Origin: Tyto alba
Lineage: Eukaryota; Chordata; Aves; Strigiformes; Tytonidae
Direction of reading: 5' to 3'
Assembly (NCBI RefSeq): GCF_018691265.1
Contig: NW_024881316.1
Coordinates: 7,934,819 to 7,998,818, forward strand
DNA length: 64,000 nucleotides
In this document: positions 49,662 through 62,525 of the stretch, piece by piece
Numbering within the stretch: the first letter of the stretch is position 1
How the letters are laid out: every line of letters begins with the position of its first letter
The notes under the pieces: generated by a model
Database searches by the model: none
Told to the model about the DNA's origin: nothing
The model's input: the letters and a program-made list of their open reading frames with translations, nothing else
Translations under genes and position numbers: made by a program

Positions 49662-49945
49662 AATCTCAACTTTTTCAGACATAGTTCTTCATACTCCAGG
49701 GGGAGCAGCCTGAGCTGTCGTTTTTCTTTCTCTTCTCCAGTAGCTGGTAGCTGTCTGGAAAAATGACCTAGACACCTTGGGTATTCAAGGGCACCTTATA
49801 AAACTGCTATGCAGTGTAGAAGCTGAGCCCTTCCCTATATGAGTAAGGATTAGGTCCAGGGAATGTTTCCTTTTGGGGGAGGATCCCCGCTAGGTGGCAC
49901 TGCTGAAATGTGTGAAGATTCACAATTCTGTAGTTTTGGTGTTCG

Positions 49946-50041
49946 GTTTTTTTTTGGTTGGTTGGTTTTTGTTTTTGTTTTTGTTTTGTTGTTGTTGTTT
50001 TGTTTTGTTTTTGTGTTTTGTTTTGTTTTGTTTTGTTTTTT
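49946..50041. repeat. GTTT/GTTTT-rich simple repeat
   Basis: About 95 bases made only of G and T apart from isolated bases, with GGTT, GTTTTT, GTT and GTTTT units. Strong strand asymmetry. The Phe/Val/Leu-rich open frames across it are artefacts of this composition. Confidence 0.92.
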
Positions 50042-53000
50042 TCTTAATAATTCTTTACAAAAAGAACAGTTTTTTCCCCCACAAAGGTATCCTTGTTTCA
50101 GATGTCACAGATAAAAAGATACAAACATCTATGCAGAGGTTACCTTGAGATGTGCACTTATGTATAAGGAAAAACATTATAGAAGAGAAAAATAATAATG
50201 GGACCTGTATTAAATTCTAAATTTGAGGTTTGTTTAGTTACATCCTTATTAATAATTATTTATTGAAGGTTTGGTGACTTCTACTTGAAATTGCAATTCA
50301 GTCTTACCGGTTACTGGCACTGAAAAAATATTGTCTTTAAAGATTATCTCCAGTGAGCTTGCTACTTCAGTGGACAGAGGGGGACAGAACTAAGGGATGA
50401 AATCGTCTGTGCTGTAGATGAGAAATCAAAGGAAAGTGTATATTTGCTTCTTTTTCTGCAAGTGAATCCGGATCTTCTTAGCCCTGCTTCACAGAAAATT
50501 CTCAATTGATTATCTCTAATATATCACTGTGGGCTATTATACACTATGAATCAATTAATGAAATATTTGTGATCTTCTCTTCCCTCTGGATGAAAAATAT
50601 ATGGTGACAAATGAAAAATGTACTCTATCTTTGGTTTAATGATGGTTTACTTTGCTTCATTAATGCAGGAACAAGCTGTTGTGTGTCATATCATTAGGCT
50701 TCAATAATACATCCCTAACCCTAATGAAGTACTGGTTGTCAATACTCTGTAGTATGGAATTGCTCAGAAAAACTTGATTTCTGTGTGTAACTGATCCATC
50801 ATTCAACACTGAATAGTATGACAAGAACCATAGTTAGACATTCAAAATAACATAAACTGAGAAATAAATTTTCACATTTTCTTTTCAGTGAAAAGAAATC
50901 TTGTGCTTGTACAGAATATAGGTCACTTGCTAGACCTGTACTAACAGATGATCATTGGTGTACCCAAGCAGTACTTAATCACTTTTTTTATGAAGTTCAG
51001 AAAAGTTGCTGTGGTTTATGCGGAGATATCTCACATTTTGTTGAAGTCTCCAGGGCTTGCTGAGATTCCTGACTCCTTGTGAATGAGGCCTCTTTTTTAT
51101 TTTCCCTTCATTTGTTTAGCTCTTTACCTAATTGATTTTCTGTGCTAATACACTAAAGGTCTGAAGAAGGCAGAGCCTCAGGTGTGACAGATGAAATAAG
51201 GTGCTTTTAGTCATTGCTTTTATCTTCCATGTCTAATGTGTTGGTTACAGCTGTGCAGTTTAACAGCAAAATCAATACATCATTTGCTGCTGGTACCTGA
51301 AAGAATTTGGAAGCCTGTTAGTATTTTAACTATTAGGTTTCCCCTGAAAGGCCTTCCTTCCCCTGTTTCCCCCTACCTCATCCCTCCTGAAATCAAATGT
51401 AGCAGGAATACAAGATCCCTTTCTGTCTCCCGATGCTTGCATCTGCATGTAAATTTATTAACCATTTACCTTACTGCCAGTTATCTAAACTATCATCTTG
51501 GAAACTGCTTTTTATAGTTGATGATTAATTTTGCATTTAGCTCAAATATAAATGCTATTCAGGGTATAATTATTGCTAGTGTTTTGAGAATACAGTTCAT
51601 GAACATGAAAAATATGAAAGACAAATAGGGAAATCATTTGCATGACAACGAGTGAACAAAATACATGGTCCTATATGCAGTCCTGGTTTGCTGATGAAGC
51701 CACAGAATTAATGCTATGTAACTACTTTGTACCCATTTTTAAATACATTTTGACCTCAGAAACTGACAGAAAATTCTGAGAAAACAGGGCTCTGCCAAAG
51801 AAAAGGCAAAATGGTGGCTTTTAAATAATCTATTGAGTCATAAATTAGTTAAATTCCTTATCTTGTGGTGTATACTGTAGTATTTTCTCCTTATGTCCTG
51901 ACTGTGCTTTAATTTGAGTGAACTTAGTCCTTGGCGCATTGGTGCAGTGTCATTTATGCCTTGTTTTCCTCTGACTGATGTTGCTGTTTCTGTGATCTTT
52001 CACACTTATTGCCATCTGCTAAGGAAACCCTCAAACAAAAAATTTGCCCTCTAAATAACATGATTGCCTTATTATTGATTTATTTCATAGTTTGCTGTAA
52101 GTGTTCTCTGTGTTACACACTGAGAGATCTGTGCCAAACAAAGGACAGGTTCCTGCTCAGAAAGGGTGTACTTTGCACAGTGCTGCAAAGAGCTCAGCCA
52201 TTCCCATGAAGTGCCGTACACCTTTACCTGAGGTGAATTTTGACCCTGACTGTTTTGGTCACACCCTGCACCATGACTGATCACACTATGATGAACTGGT
52301 TCTGTGACTGAATTTAGAGAATTTTTTAAGAACTTATCTGAATGAAAAAATCATCTGAAAAGGACTCATCAACTTGATATTAAAAGATAATAAACTGTTA
52401 TTATGATTATAATTAGGATTCACCAAATTATTATGGATAACAAAAGCAGCAGCCTGAATGCTCATCCTGATAATGAAACAAGTTAACATGAATTTGCTCT
52501 GCTTTTTCTCTCTACATGTATTTTCTAGACATTCTCTAAACTGGCATAATCAAGTATTAAAAGTAATACTTTGATTGGTACTTCCAACATCGCTGAATCC
52601 AACATTTTTTTTTTTATTCCTGCTCTTCAGATATCATCAACAATATCCTCAGCAACCTCCAACCTTACATAAAGATAACATACTTGTATTGAAGAGATCT
52701 TTTCAGATATAGCGGAATTATTTTAAGAGACTTTTACTGCTGGGCATATGTTCAATTTAGAAGACTGAATTTTCACAGTGAATCAAATTGTTATGACTTT
52801 ATTAGTGGTAAAACATTACTTGAATACCCCTTTTCCTCCCTATTTCTGACTGTTACTAATTGCAAGTGATATTTATACCAATTTTCTCCGAAGCAAGTCT
52901 TTATCTTCAGTGTAGGTAAGAGATTTCCTGATAGAGTTCTGAGGCCAAAAGGTATTGTCGTGTTTAGCTTGACTGTCCATACAAGACAATTCACATAATT

Positions 53001-54209
53001 TTACCAGCTGGTTCCTGAACCAAGTTCCTGACTTCTTGCTGTCTTAGGACATAACTCTCAGAAATGCTCTCTGTCTCAATAAAATGATTAGCATATTGGA
53101 CCATCATAACCTCCAGAAATTATGCCAAGTCTCAATTGCTCTCAAAGTTTAAAACATGAACGTGGATTATACTGTTTTCCAGTCATTAGAGTTTATTATG
53201 ACTTTGTTTGCTCCTTTAAATAACACCCTTATCTAATTTGTATGCCTCCTGGAAGTATTCATGAATAGTGATCAAACCCTTTCCTCTTTTGATTAAGAAA
53301 TAGAGCCCAGGCTACAGAATAATTTTATACAGATCTAGAATCTGAACCATTAACATGCTTTTCAACCTGTAGGTAACAGATCTGGGTGTGGTGTCCAATT
53401 AATAGTCTTGCCAGTTAATAATCTTACCAAAACTTACAATAACACCTTTTGTTTTTATTTTATTTGCTCCTTGACTTGGTACACCAGAATTTAAATTATT
53501 TAAAATTAAGTACTTTTGTATAATTTGGAGGGTTTTTTTTTTGTTTTTTAAACCTTGAATCTAAGATGTCTTTAGGAAAGCCCATCACATCCTTTTCAAC
53601 TGGTGTGGCAAGAATTGGAGAGATCAGAGTTCATTATAACCCATCATAGAGTCAGGGCATTTTACAATGCCTTAATGATGCTCTCTTGTTGTAGCCATTA
53701 TGTCCTATTTTTCAGGCTTTGCTGCCTGGCTAAAGACCCTTGTCATATAGATGTTTTGGATGCTTTTGTACCAATATAACCTTTCCCTCTCAGAGTACAT
53801 TATTCCACTATTAGTGACCCTTTACTGCCTGAGAGGAGGAAAGTTGCTGACAGTGCTGGTAGAGAGCAGGCATTTGGTACCTTGAAGCCACACACAAAGG
53901 AAAAAAACAACCTTTCACTTCAGAGACTAGCTTTAGATTATACAAGAACTAATCTTTTCTATATGGGGATACATAGTAAATAAGATGCACCTTTTGAGAT
54001 TCCCATACTATAAAGCAATACATTCATGTAATTCTTCAAAAAATTTTAGCTTGTTATTCCTAGATATAGAAGGTTCTAGTACAAAGTTAAGCCTCAGGTA
54101 CTTGCATTGCGGTTGCCTTTTCATCTGATACATACCAAAACAACGTTTTGAAAATGTTGGTATCAATAACTTTATAGCATATTTAAACCTGCATAACACC
54201 CCTGTTCAG

Positions 54210-54480
54210 TTGGCCACTGTCACAATGCAGTGGGGGCTGAAGGCTTCTCGGGGGACACCAGCCACAGCCCATCACACCACCTCAGCCAGTCCTGGCTGTC
54301 ACTAGTGGAGAATGGCAGCTGCCCCATAAGCAAATCACAGACAAGCTTGTTGTGGCTTCTGCTACACATCTCACAGGGGCACGTACTTTCCATGCTTGAG
54401 TGCCAGAATACAGACTCTGCTGGTACTTGGCCCTCGTTTGTAAGCACAAAATAAATGAGAGTTTGGTTTGCCATGTTTAG
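54210..54480. other. GC-richer patch of unknown origin ending in AATAAA
   Basis: Noticeably more G+C than its flanks, open in several frames on both strands, with CACTGTCACAATGCAGTG at its left edge and AATAAA (near 54451-54456) near its right edge. This arrangement recalls an LTR or the 3' end of a retroposed transcript, but no poly(A) tail, TG...CA pair with target duplication or known sequence could be established. Confidence 0.25.
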
Positions 54481-56822
54481 TCACAGGTGTCTTTACGGGT
54501 TTTCAGTGAGTGTTAAGAGGAAATAATTAAGTCAGATTTTTGGGGGCTATAGCTTTTTAGCAAAAAAAAAAAAAAAAAATTTTTGAAGAAAAACAACACT
54601 AAAAAAAGAAAAAAAAATGGTCCTGTGTATGATCGTGTCTCTTCACCTGTTCAGGTGTAAGAGAAAATAACATTTTTGTTGATTATCTCAATCACTATCT
54701 ATGAAAAGAAGTGAAGAAGAACTTCAAATTGGACCAACACAGCTATGGATAAAATGGAAGGTATCATCTTTGGAATTTGATTCAGAGAAGGTAGTATTCT
54801 TTTCCTTTTCGCTTGTCTATGAGGCATCTTAGGCAAGGATATTATCCTGTGCATTCCTTGGCTTCAAGACAGTCTTGAGGTAATATATTGTTGGTTTTCT
54901 TTTGAAATAATTTTTAAAAGGGATAAAATAGAGAAACATGTCAATTTACATGTCAATACACTCCCTTTCCTTCATATTTAGTCAATCAGCTTTAGAGAGT
55001 AAAGACTAATTTCCCGTTAAAATTCTGAGAAATCTTCTGGGATGAGGAAAGTATATGCTTTCAGAAGTCTGTGATATCATGCCTCATGAAGAAAGCTTCA
55101 AAACGGTTATCCTATTTTTTTTTTTTTTTTTAAATGCAGATGAAAACCAGAAACATTTTGCTGAAAACTTATTCATGGTCATACATTTTGTAACTGTTAT
55201 TTAAGTTTATTTGGGGTTTGCAATCAGACCCTTTATTTTTATCTAATAAATATTTCTTGGACAAGGAAAGCCATTGCAACCAGCTGGAGTTATGTGACTC
55301 CTTCTGCCAAGGTTGGCAGAACTCCCTGACATACCATACGATTTAGCTACTCTGGGCCAGATGCTTCTTTTTGCTGCAAAATATGGAGGCGGTGTGAAGG
55401 GGTAGGGAGAAAGACAAGTACGGAGCTCAGTCTCCCAAATGGGAGAGATCTGTGGAAAAAACTTCTCCCTGATCCAGAAAGCTCCATCACACGCACACTG
55501 CTTAGTCCTCAGAGCTGATAGTGAAAATGGTTAGTAGATGCAGGATTCATTCAGGCAGTAGATATTCTATAAAACATGTTTTTGTTGCAGCTTAATGAAA
55601 TATTATTGTGCCCTCTGCAAGTTCTATTATTCTCCTTTTCAGGGTTATTCTTGCTTTTTATTCAAAGACATTTATCCAAGATATCTTAACAGTGATAAAA
55701 GCCAAGACTAGCATCCTCACTTTACTCTGAGCAAGCTCAGAAGTACACACTGAATGCCTGCTTGCCTTCCTCCTGTGGCAAGAATATTGCATTCTAGTTT
55801 TGCTATGGCCCACATACAGATGAAAAGGTGGAATGAGAGAGAGAGATACAGTGGCTTAGCCCATACTGTACTTTTTAGGGTGCTCTTCTGGGAGATGTAA
55901 ATCTAAATACTTATCTTTGGTTTTAAGCCAGTGGAAGAAAATGTGATAAGGAGAGTAGCTAAGCCATGGTTATTGAAATATGCGGCTTGCAGTCATTTAT
56001 ACCTTTTTATCACACTTGGCCTTTACTGACAGTAAGGCAACCAGGGACTTTGTCTTAACCATTTTTTGTCTTTGGCTGTAATGACATTACAAAGCTCAAG
56101 GGAAACAAAGAAAACCCCTCACACCTCATTATACTGTGTTCCAACAGGAAATCAAAGTGGAATATTCTGCTTATCCTTTCGGACTCAAAATCAGAAATCT
56201 TCCCCAGATAGATATATCTTCTTTCTTGGTTCCTGATTATTATTTACCACAGATGTGTCATAAATATTTTTACTACAATTTTCCCACAAAAATGAAAACA
56301 GGTGATTTAAGCTGACGTGTCAAAAATGTGAATATACCTTACTGCTTGAAGATCCTCTTTCATAGTTTCAGTAATTTAAAATTAATTTAAACTATCAATC
56401 CATCTTTCTTCCTTTATTTTTTTTTTTTTGTTCTGAAAGCACAGGCATTGGTCTTTTATTCACTTTGAAAATTTTTAATTCCAAACATATATTCTCAAAC
56501 TAAGTAAATAAGAGTTTTTGGCCAAATGACTTTTGCTCCTGAGACATCCCCCCGTGATCTAATTTGTCTTTCTTTGAAAACACACACTCCATTCCAGACC
56601 CCATGGAGACAATTGCTTCCATACCATCCTTTGCAGCTCACAGGAGTCAAAGGAGACCAAAAAAGAGAAATAAATAGAAAGGTGAACATGTGCATACTTT
56701 TTTGATGAGAGAATGTCCAAAACGTAGTAACTTCTTAAACTTGAGTGTTTGGCAATGTTCAGCTAAATTCAATTCAAGAACAAGTTCGGAAACTTTGTTC
56801 AAAATGTGATTTCTACTACTAC

Positions 56823-56846
56823 TTTTTTTTTTTTTTTTTTTTTTTT
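56823..56846. repeat. Poly(T) tract, 24 bases
   Basis: Uninterrupted T run after CTACTACTAC. It produces poly-Phe or poly-Lys chance frames on the two strands. Confidence 0.92.
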
Positions 56847-59800
56847 GTTAAAAACTCTCCCTCTCGTGTATGCTTTTATAACTTGTTCAAACTGTGTAGA
56901 ACAAGGAAAATTCATGTCCTTGTGTTCCAGTTTTAATGCCAATCTTAAGCAAAGAGTTGCCTGTTCAACCCAGATCAAAGCTAAGATTTGCTGCACATCC
57001 TTTAGCCTATGTATGTGTTTTTGACAGTGATTTTGTTTCTACAGCTGAGCAAATGACAGAATCATCTTTTTACTTTCTTTCCCCATCTCTCCAGACTGAG
57101 ATTTCATAAGACTATTTTGTTCAGTCATGTCCCTGATATCTCTATGTCTTGCTTGTTTTCACTGTGTGTGAATATTCAGGTGCTCAATCTTCATTAGTGC
57201 AAATAATCAGGAAAAGGACATATTAATCTCCAGTTTGTCAAAAGCAATTTTAAAATTGTCTGTTTAAATGTAATACTCAGTTCATGCTGCTTTGGTTAAT
57301 TAGATGTGTTAACAGAGGCAAAGAAAAAATATATCAAAAACCTAGCAGTGTAACTGTGTGCAAATTGAGAACTTTGAACATTCACTGAGTATGTTTTATA
57401 CATACTTCTGCATTTCTAAAATAAAAAAAAATAATAAAAAGCTTATGCCATTTTTTTGATGTTGAAATACTTATTTTCTATATGAAAATATGAGTGTAAC
57501 TATCCTCAAAAGAGAAATTTCTATTTGAATTATTAAGTTTTCCTTTCTGGATGAGAGTATTCTGTTTTCCCAATCTTACATGATGTGTGTATGAAATGAA
57601 TGCTAAAGTCACTGGGTTACAGAAGTACAGTGTTTAGTTTTCTTTAGTTTAAAGATCTTTAAGTGAAGCTGCATTTAAAAATTTGAACAGCAAGTTTGTT
57701 ATTTCAGCTTGTTGCAAGCTTCTTGCAGACCAGTGCCCCACTCTACTGTCCAAATGAGGAACCAGGATCAGATAATAAAAAGAATGTGGGGGGGAGTGTG
57801 GAAGAAATGAACAAATGTTCCTTGACAAGAAGAAACACTGTGGGTTTCCCTCCTCTGCACTTCAGAAAGTCCTTTATACTCACTGAAGGCAAAATTCAGT
57901 TCCTGACGTCCAAATCTCTCCTAGGTAATTGATGGGTGTCCTGCATCTGTGCTCCAGTAATAAAAGCAAAAGCCACATAAGTAGGTCATTCAGAAGGCTG
58001 CTTACCTGAAGTATGTCAGAAACTTAAAAATAATTCCCTTTTTAGAAGTAAAATAATAACAATTGATTTCAGTGGGGCCAAGTTCTTACTCTTCTTTTTA
58101 ATAACATCTTCATGCTTATTTATGTGAAAGTTTCCATCAACAGAGAACTAAATTTCAGTTCCATATTTCCCATTAGAGTTAAAACAGGGTACAGATTAAG
58201 ATTTGTCATAATATACTAGGGGTTCTTTGACTTCTGTAATAGTACAATATAAATTAAATGCTCCTAGTAGATGTGAGAGCAAACAGCAATTGTGTTTGTG
58301 TAGCAATATTTCATATTGGTTTTTCATTTATTAATTTTTTTATTGATTTGATAAATCAATATTAAGCCTATATATGAGAGAACAAAAGAAAAGGAAATAG
58401 ACTAAATTGTTATTTACAAGTATGAAACTAAAATGAAGTTCATGGTTTATCAGGAAGTGATAATCTTGTTGAATGAAGTGAAAATTGAAGACTTATCAGA
58501 AACATTTTTTCAAAATCATACAGTTATTGTGATTATTAATGCGTTTATACAGTTTTATACATGTTCTAAAGTCTGAAATTGACTATTTTAATTTTAGATA
58601 ATAATTGTTGTGATACTTTAGGAACAATATAAAATTTTGGCTATCATTGACAATCAAGTATGAGAAAGAAATCCGTGCCAGTCAGTGATGACAACCTCAT
58701 GAAAAATATGATGATATTTTTATTCTCATTCCCAAGAACACATAACTAATATGTTAGAACATGATGTAATTGAAATTAATTTAAAAGATCACAGCTATTA
58801 CTGTACTTTAGCTTTACCTTTTCCTTCATTTTACTCTACTTCAATATATTCCTCAGTTCTTTAAGTTCTAAGTATTGCTATGATCTCAGTAAATATCTTA
58901 ATTACAGTTTTTATTATTTGACATTTCTTCCTGAAGCATTATTAAGGATAATATATATAGCAGAAATAGTGGGAAAAAAATTCCACATTTTGGTCCATTT
59001 TTAAGTTAAAAAAATATTTATGAATTTTTAAGCCTTTTTCCATTTCTCCCTTCTTCTTTTTCTGTTTCCTTTTTTTTCCCCTGGTTTTGTTACATGTTTC
59101 CACTGGTGAAGAGAAGTTAAGTAAAAAAGCATAGAGAGATGGAAGAAAGAGAAAACATGACTAATTCTACCAAAAATATTTTTATAGCGAATTAATTTTT
59201 GAAAATATTTTTTTGGTTGTTGACATTTAGAGGATATTTTTCAAACTCTTCACAAGATTTCTTTTAAAATATTTTTGCATTTAAAAAAAATATTTATTGT
59301 ATAATTTTTCAAAGATTAATTAAAATTCATAAATAACATTTAGGGCATGTTCCTTTCCAGACACAATTTATGTCTTCACACAAGTTGATTTTGATAATTT
59401 GCTTTTTTCTCCATTTCCTCCTCAAAACTATAAAATTATAATAGTTAAACTTAGGACTCTATATTTACAGAGTCAAAATATATTTCTGTCTGAACATATT
59501 AGCTTTTTTATTAACATTTATGCACTAATACTTCACCAGCTTTTATTCATTCTTTTTTCTTCTATTTCCTCCTATATCAGTTTTCCCAGGTACTATTAAT
59601 TTATTTCCTCCCTCATCCTTCCTTTCACCCTTTCCCTATTGTGTCTTCTTTCCTCAATCTCTTTTTTTTTTTTTTTTAATGTTTTACCATCTTTTCTTTT
59701 TCCTTTCTATTTACTTTCCTGTCCTGCTCCACTCACTTAAACATTTACTTTTTCTCCTATATTATCCTCCTCTGAATCAGTCCATGCTTTGCTCTCATCC

Positions 59801-61256
59801 ACTGTAACTAGCCAGGGAAGTCTCACAATCAAACTTATCCTAGTCACTCACCATACTGAGGGATAAATGGATGAAGGATTTTTTTTTCATTCTCTCTTGG
59901 GGCATACCCAAATCCCAGGTTGCAAATTAGAGAAGGGGGTGGGGGGGGAGGGTTGTGAAAATTTCTGGCTGTTGGCTGTTGGAAAACAAGGAAGAGAGAC
60001 TAAATGCTTTAAGAAGAGAGTCAGATTGCTTTTCTTTGTTACAGAAAAATTTATAGACCAAAACTTGTCTGTGGATTTCATTGTCAAGTCAAGTCAGGAC
60101 CAAAGGGATGATAAAAACTAATACAGACATCAGGCTAAGAATGATATTGATATAATTACAGAATTGAAGAATCACGGTACAATTGGGATAAGAAGGGATC
60201 CCTGCAGATTTCCTAGTCCAACCCACTGGTCAAAGTAGGATCAGCTATCCAGGATTTTGTCTAATGGAGACATTGAATGTCTCCAATATACTCCACAACC
60301 TCTTTTGGAAATATGTTCAAGAGCCTGACCCCACCTATAAGTTAAAAATAAGGACTTTTTTCCTTATGGTTGAAAGGCATTTCCTGTGTTTCAGTTTGTC
60401 CTGTCTCTCTTGTCCTGTCACTGGGCATCAGTGAGAAGAGCCTGTCTTCATCTGCTCTACTCCCCAACATCAGGTATTTGTACACACTGATCAGATCTCC
60501 CTCAGCCTTCTCTTCTCCAGGATGAGCAGTCACATCCTCTATATATGTGAGATACACTAGTTCCTTAATCAACTCTATGGCTCTTCGCTGGACTTGCTCT
60601 ATTTTGCCCATATACTTCTAGTATTGATGTCCCAGAATTAGACCCAGCACTCCAGTCTCAGTAGGAGAGAGCAGAGAGGAAGAATCACCTCCCTTGACCT
60701 GATGGGAATGGTCTTCCTAGTGAAGCCAAGGATGTTTTTGACCTTTTTTTGCTGTGAGGGTGCATTTCTGGCTCATGCTCAGCTTGTTGTCTACCAGAAT
60801 CCCCAGGTCTTTCTTTACCAAGCTGCTTTCTGGCCATTTGGCCCTCAGGAAGTACTGGTGCCTGGTGTTGTTCCTCTCCAGGTACAGAGATTTGTTTTTT
60901 ACTTAATTAATGAGATTCCTCTCTGCCCAATTCTCCAGCCTGCTGAGCTCCCTGAGCACAACCATCTGACATATCAACCACTCCTCTCAGTTTTGTATGA
61001 TCTGCAGACTTAATGCAGGTGCACTCTGTCCATGATCCAGGTCATTAATTAATATGTTAAGCAGTACTGATCCCAGTATCAACTCCTGGGGCATACTACT
61101 AGTCACTGGCCTCCAGCTGAACTTTGTGCCACTGGTGACAACCATTTGAGCCCAGCAGTACAGATGGTTTTCATTTTACCTCATTGTATTTTTAGCTATC
61201 CTGTACTTCATCAGTCTATGTCTATAAGGATGTTGTAGGAGAAAGCATCAAAAACC

Positions 61257-61547
61257 TTAGTCAAAAGTCAAGATTCCTGTTCTCCCCTCATCTGTTAAGG
61301 CCGTAATTTCATTGTAGGAGTCTCCCAGTTTGATCAAGCATGAGGTCCCCTTCATAAATCCCCACTGACTACTCCCAATGACCTTCTTGTTCTTTATGTA
61401 TTTGGAAATTATTTCCAGGACTTTCAGTTGCTCTATCACTGTCTCAGATATCAAGGTGAAGCTGATCAGTGTGTAGTTTTCTGAATCTTTCTTCTTGCCC
61501 TTCTTGAAGATAGGATTAGTATTGTCTTTTTTCAAGGAATCTCCCAA
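61257..61547 (-). pseudogene. CR1 ORF2 fragment: RT fingers
   Basis: A 96-codon open piece containing FKKGKKKDSENY (residues 14-25) and GFMKGTSCL (residues 63-71), two conserved stretches of the CR1 reverse transcriptase upstream of the active site. It ends at GILTFD, just where the first catalytic LDFSKAFD-type motif should continue; a stop follows. Confidence 0.9.
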
Positions 61548-61662
61548 TCACCATAACATTTCAAGGATAATCAATAGTGTCCTCAAAATAACATTGTCCA
61601 GCTACCTCAACACTCATAGGTGCATCCTATCAAGTTCCATGAATTAAGTACACACAGTTTGT

Positions 61663-62031
61663 TTAAATGTGCTCTAACTTGAAACTCTTACACCAACGAT
61701 AAATCTTCCTTGCTCTAGAATTTCCTACTGGTCTCAGTGGCCTGAGATTCCTGGAAACAGATCTTAATAATAAAGACTGAGGTGAAGAAAGCATTGGAAC
61801 CTCAGGATTTTCCATGTCCTTTTTCATCAGTTCATATCTCTCATTCAGCAGCAGACCCACATTTTCTCTAGTCTTCCTTTTGTTACTAATGTAATTGTAG
61901 CAATCCATCCTGTTGCCTTTTACATCCCTTGCGAGATACATCTCCAGGCTGGCCTTGGCCTTCCTAATCCATCCCTGTATGATCAGACAACATCTCTTTA
62001 TTCTTTCTGGGTCACCTTTTCCTTCTTCCAT
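61663..62031 (-). pseudogene. CR1 ORF2 fragment: endonuclease-RT linker
   Basis: A 122-codon open piece with WIRKAKASLEMYLA (residues 21-34), YNYISNKRKTRENVGLLLN (residues 45-63) and KKDMENPEV (residues 70-78), the linker blocks that precede the RT domain in CR1. The last 40 or so residues drift out of frame with the family. Confidence 0.88.
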
Positions 62032-62058
62032 CTTTGTACATTTCCTTTTCAGTCAGGA

Positions 62059-62301
62059 TCAACTTATTTGTCCATGTAGGTCTCCTGCTGTCTTTGCTTG
62101 ACTTGCTGTGTATTGGGATGGACTGTTCTTGAGCTTGAAGGAGGTGGTCCAGCTGCAGGTCCAGCTCTCCTTGAGCTTGTCTTCTCTCCAGGACACTGTG
62201 TCTAACGGGATTTTTCCAAACAAATCCCTGAAGAGGACAAACACTGCTCTCCTGATGTCGAGGGTTGTGATCCCTCCTCTCAGGATCTTGAACTCTATCA
62301 T
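62059..62301 (-). pseudogene. CR1 ORF2 fragment: end of endonuclease region
   Basis: Opens MIEFKIL, matching the CR1 stretch shortly after the endonuclease SDH motif (the codons before it read the same way in another frame), and continues with LDIRRAVFVLFRDLFGKIP. The C-terminal part is out of frame. Confidence 0.82.
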
Positions 62302-62525
62302 CTCATGGTCACTGAATCCAAGGCTTTCACCCCACTGACCATTTCTTCCCTGTTAGTAAGTATGAAGTACACCAGAGCACATCCCCTCATGGGACCTATG
62401 TCAGCAAGCTGTCATCAATGTACTCCAGAAAACTTCTGGACTGTTGTGTTGTACCTCCAGTAGATATTGGAGTAGCTGAATTTCCCCATGAGGACCAAGG
62501 CCTGTGATCATGCAGACTCAGTTGA

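Larger units (their letters stand above)
50042..60159. other. Unassigned AT-rich non-coding DNA
   Basis: About 10 kb with no supported gene. It holds T tracts at 56823-56846, about 55118-55131 and 59662-59678, A runs near 54563-54579, pyrimidine-rich sequence around 59560-59790, and a G-rich spot near 59937-59953. A GC-richer patch lies at 54210-54480 (separate entry). Confidence 0.5.
60160..62525 (-). mobile_element. CR1 LINE, longest copy (endonuclease end to 3' tail)
   Basis: Minus-strand CR1 of about 2.4 kb. From the right: remnants of the end of the apurinic-like endonuclease region (about 62525-62320), the endonuclease-RT linker (62301-61663), RT fingers and palm (61547-61000), the RT C-terminal region (about 60850-60400) and the 3' tail, whose plus-strand reading begins AGAATTGAAGAATCACGG with CTAGTCCAACCC nearby. 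Order and spacing match CR1 ORF2 throughout, with no second element inserted. Several stops and frameshifts break the frame. At the active site (60997-61005) the codons read A-D-H, so the second catalytic aspartate is a histidine. It would have made a combined endonuclease and reverse transcriptase that copies CR1 RNA into nuclear DNA. ORF1 and the 5' end are absent, as in most CR1 copies. Confidence 0.95.

Noticed and set aside
49863..50148. Phe/Val/Leu-rich frames suggesting membrane segments
   Set aside because: Produced by the GTTTT simple repeat at 49946-50041.
50713..50724. CCCTAACCCTAA, an interstitial telomere-like repeat
   Set aside because: Only two units, as expected by chance in 64 kb; real interstitial telomeric tracts are longer.
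60702..61013. 103-codon plus-strand open frame
   Set aside because: Antisense of the CR1 reverse-transcriptase region.
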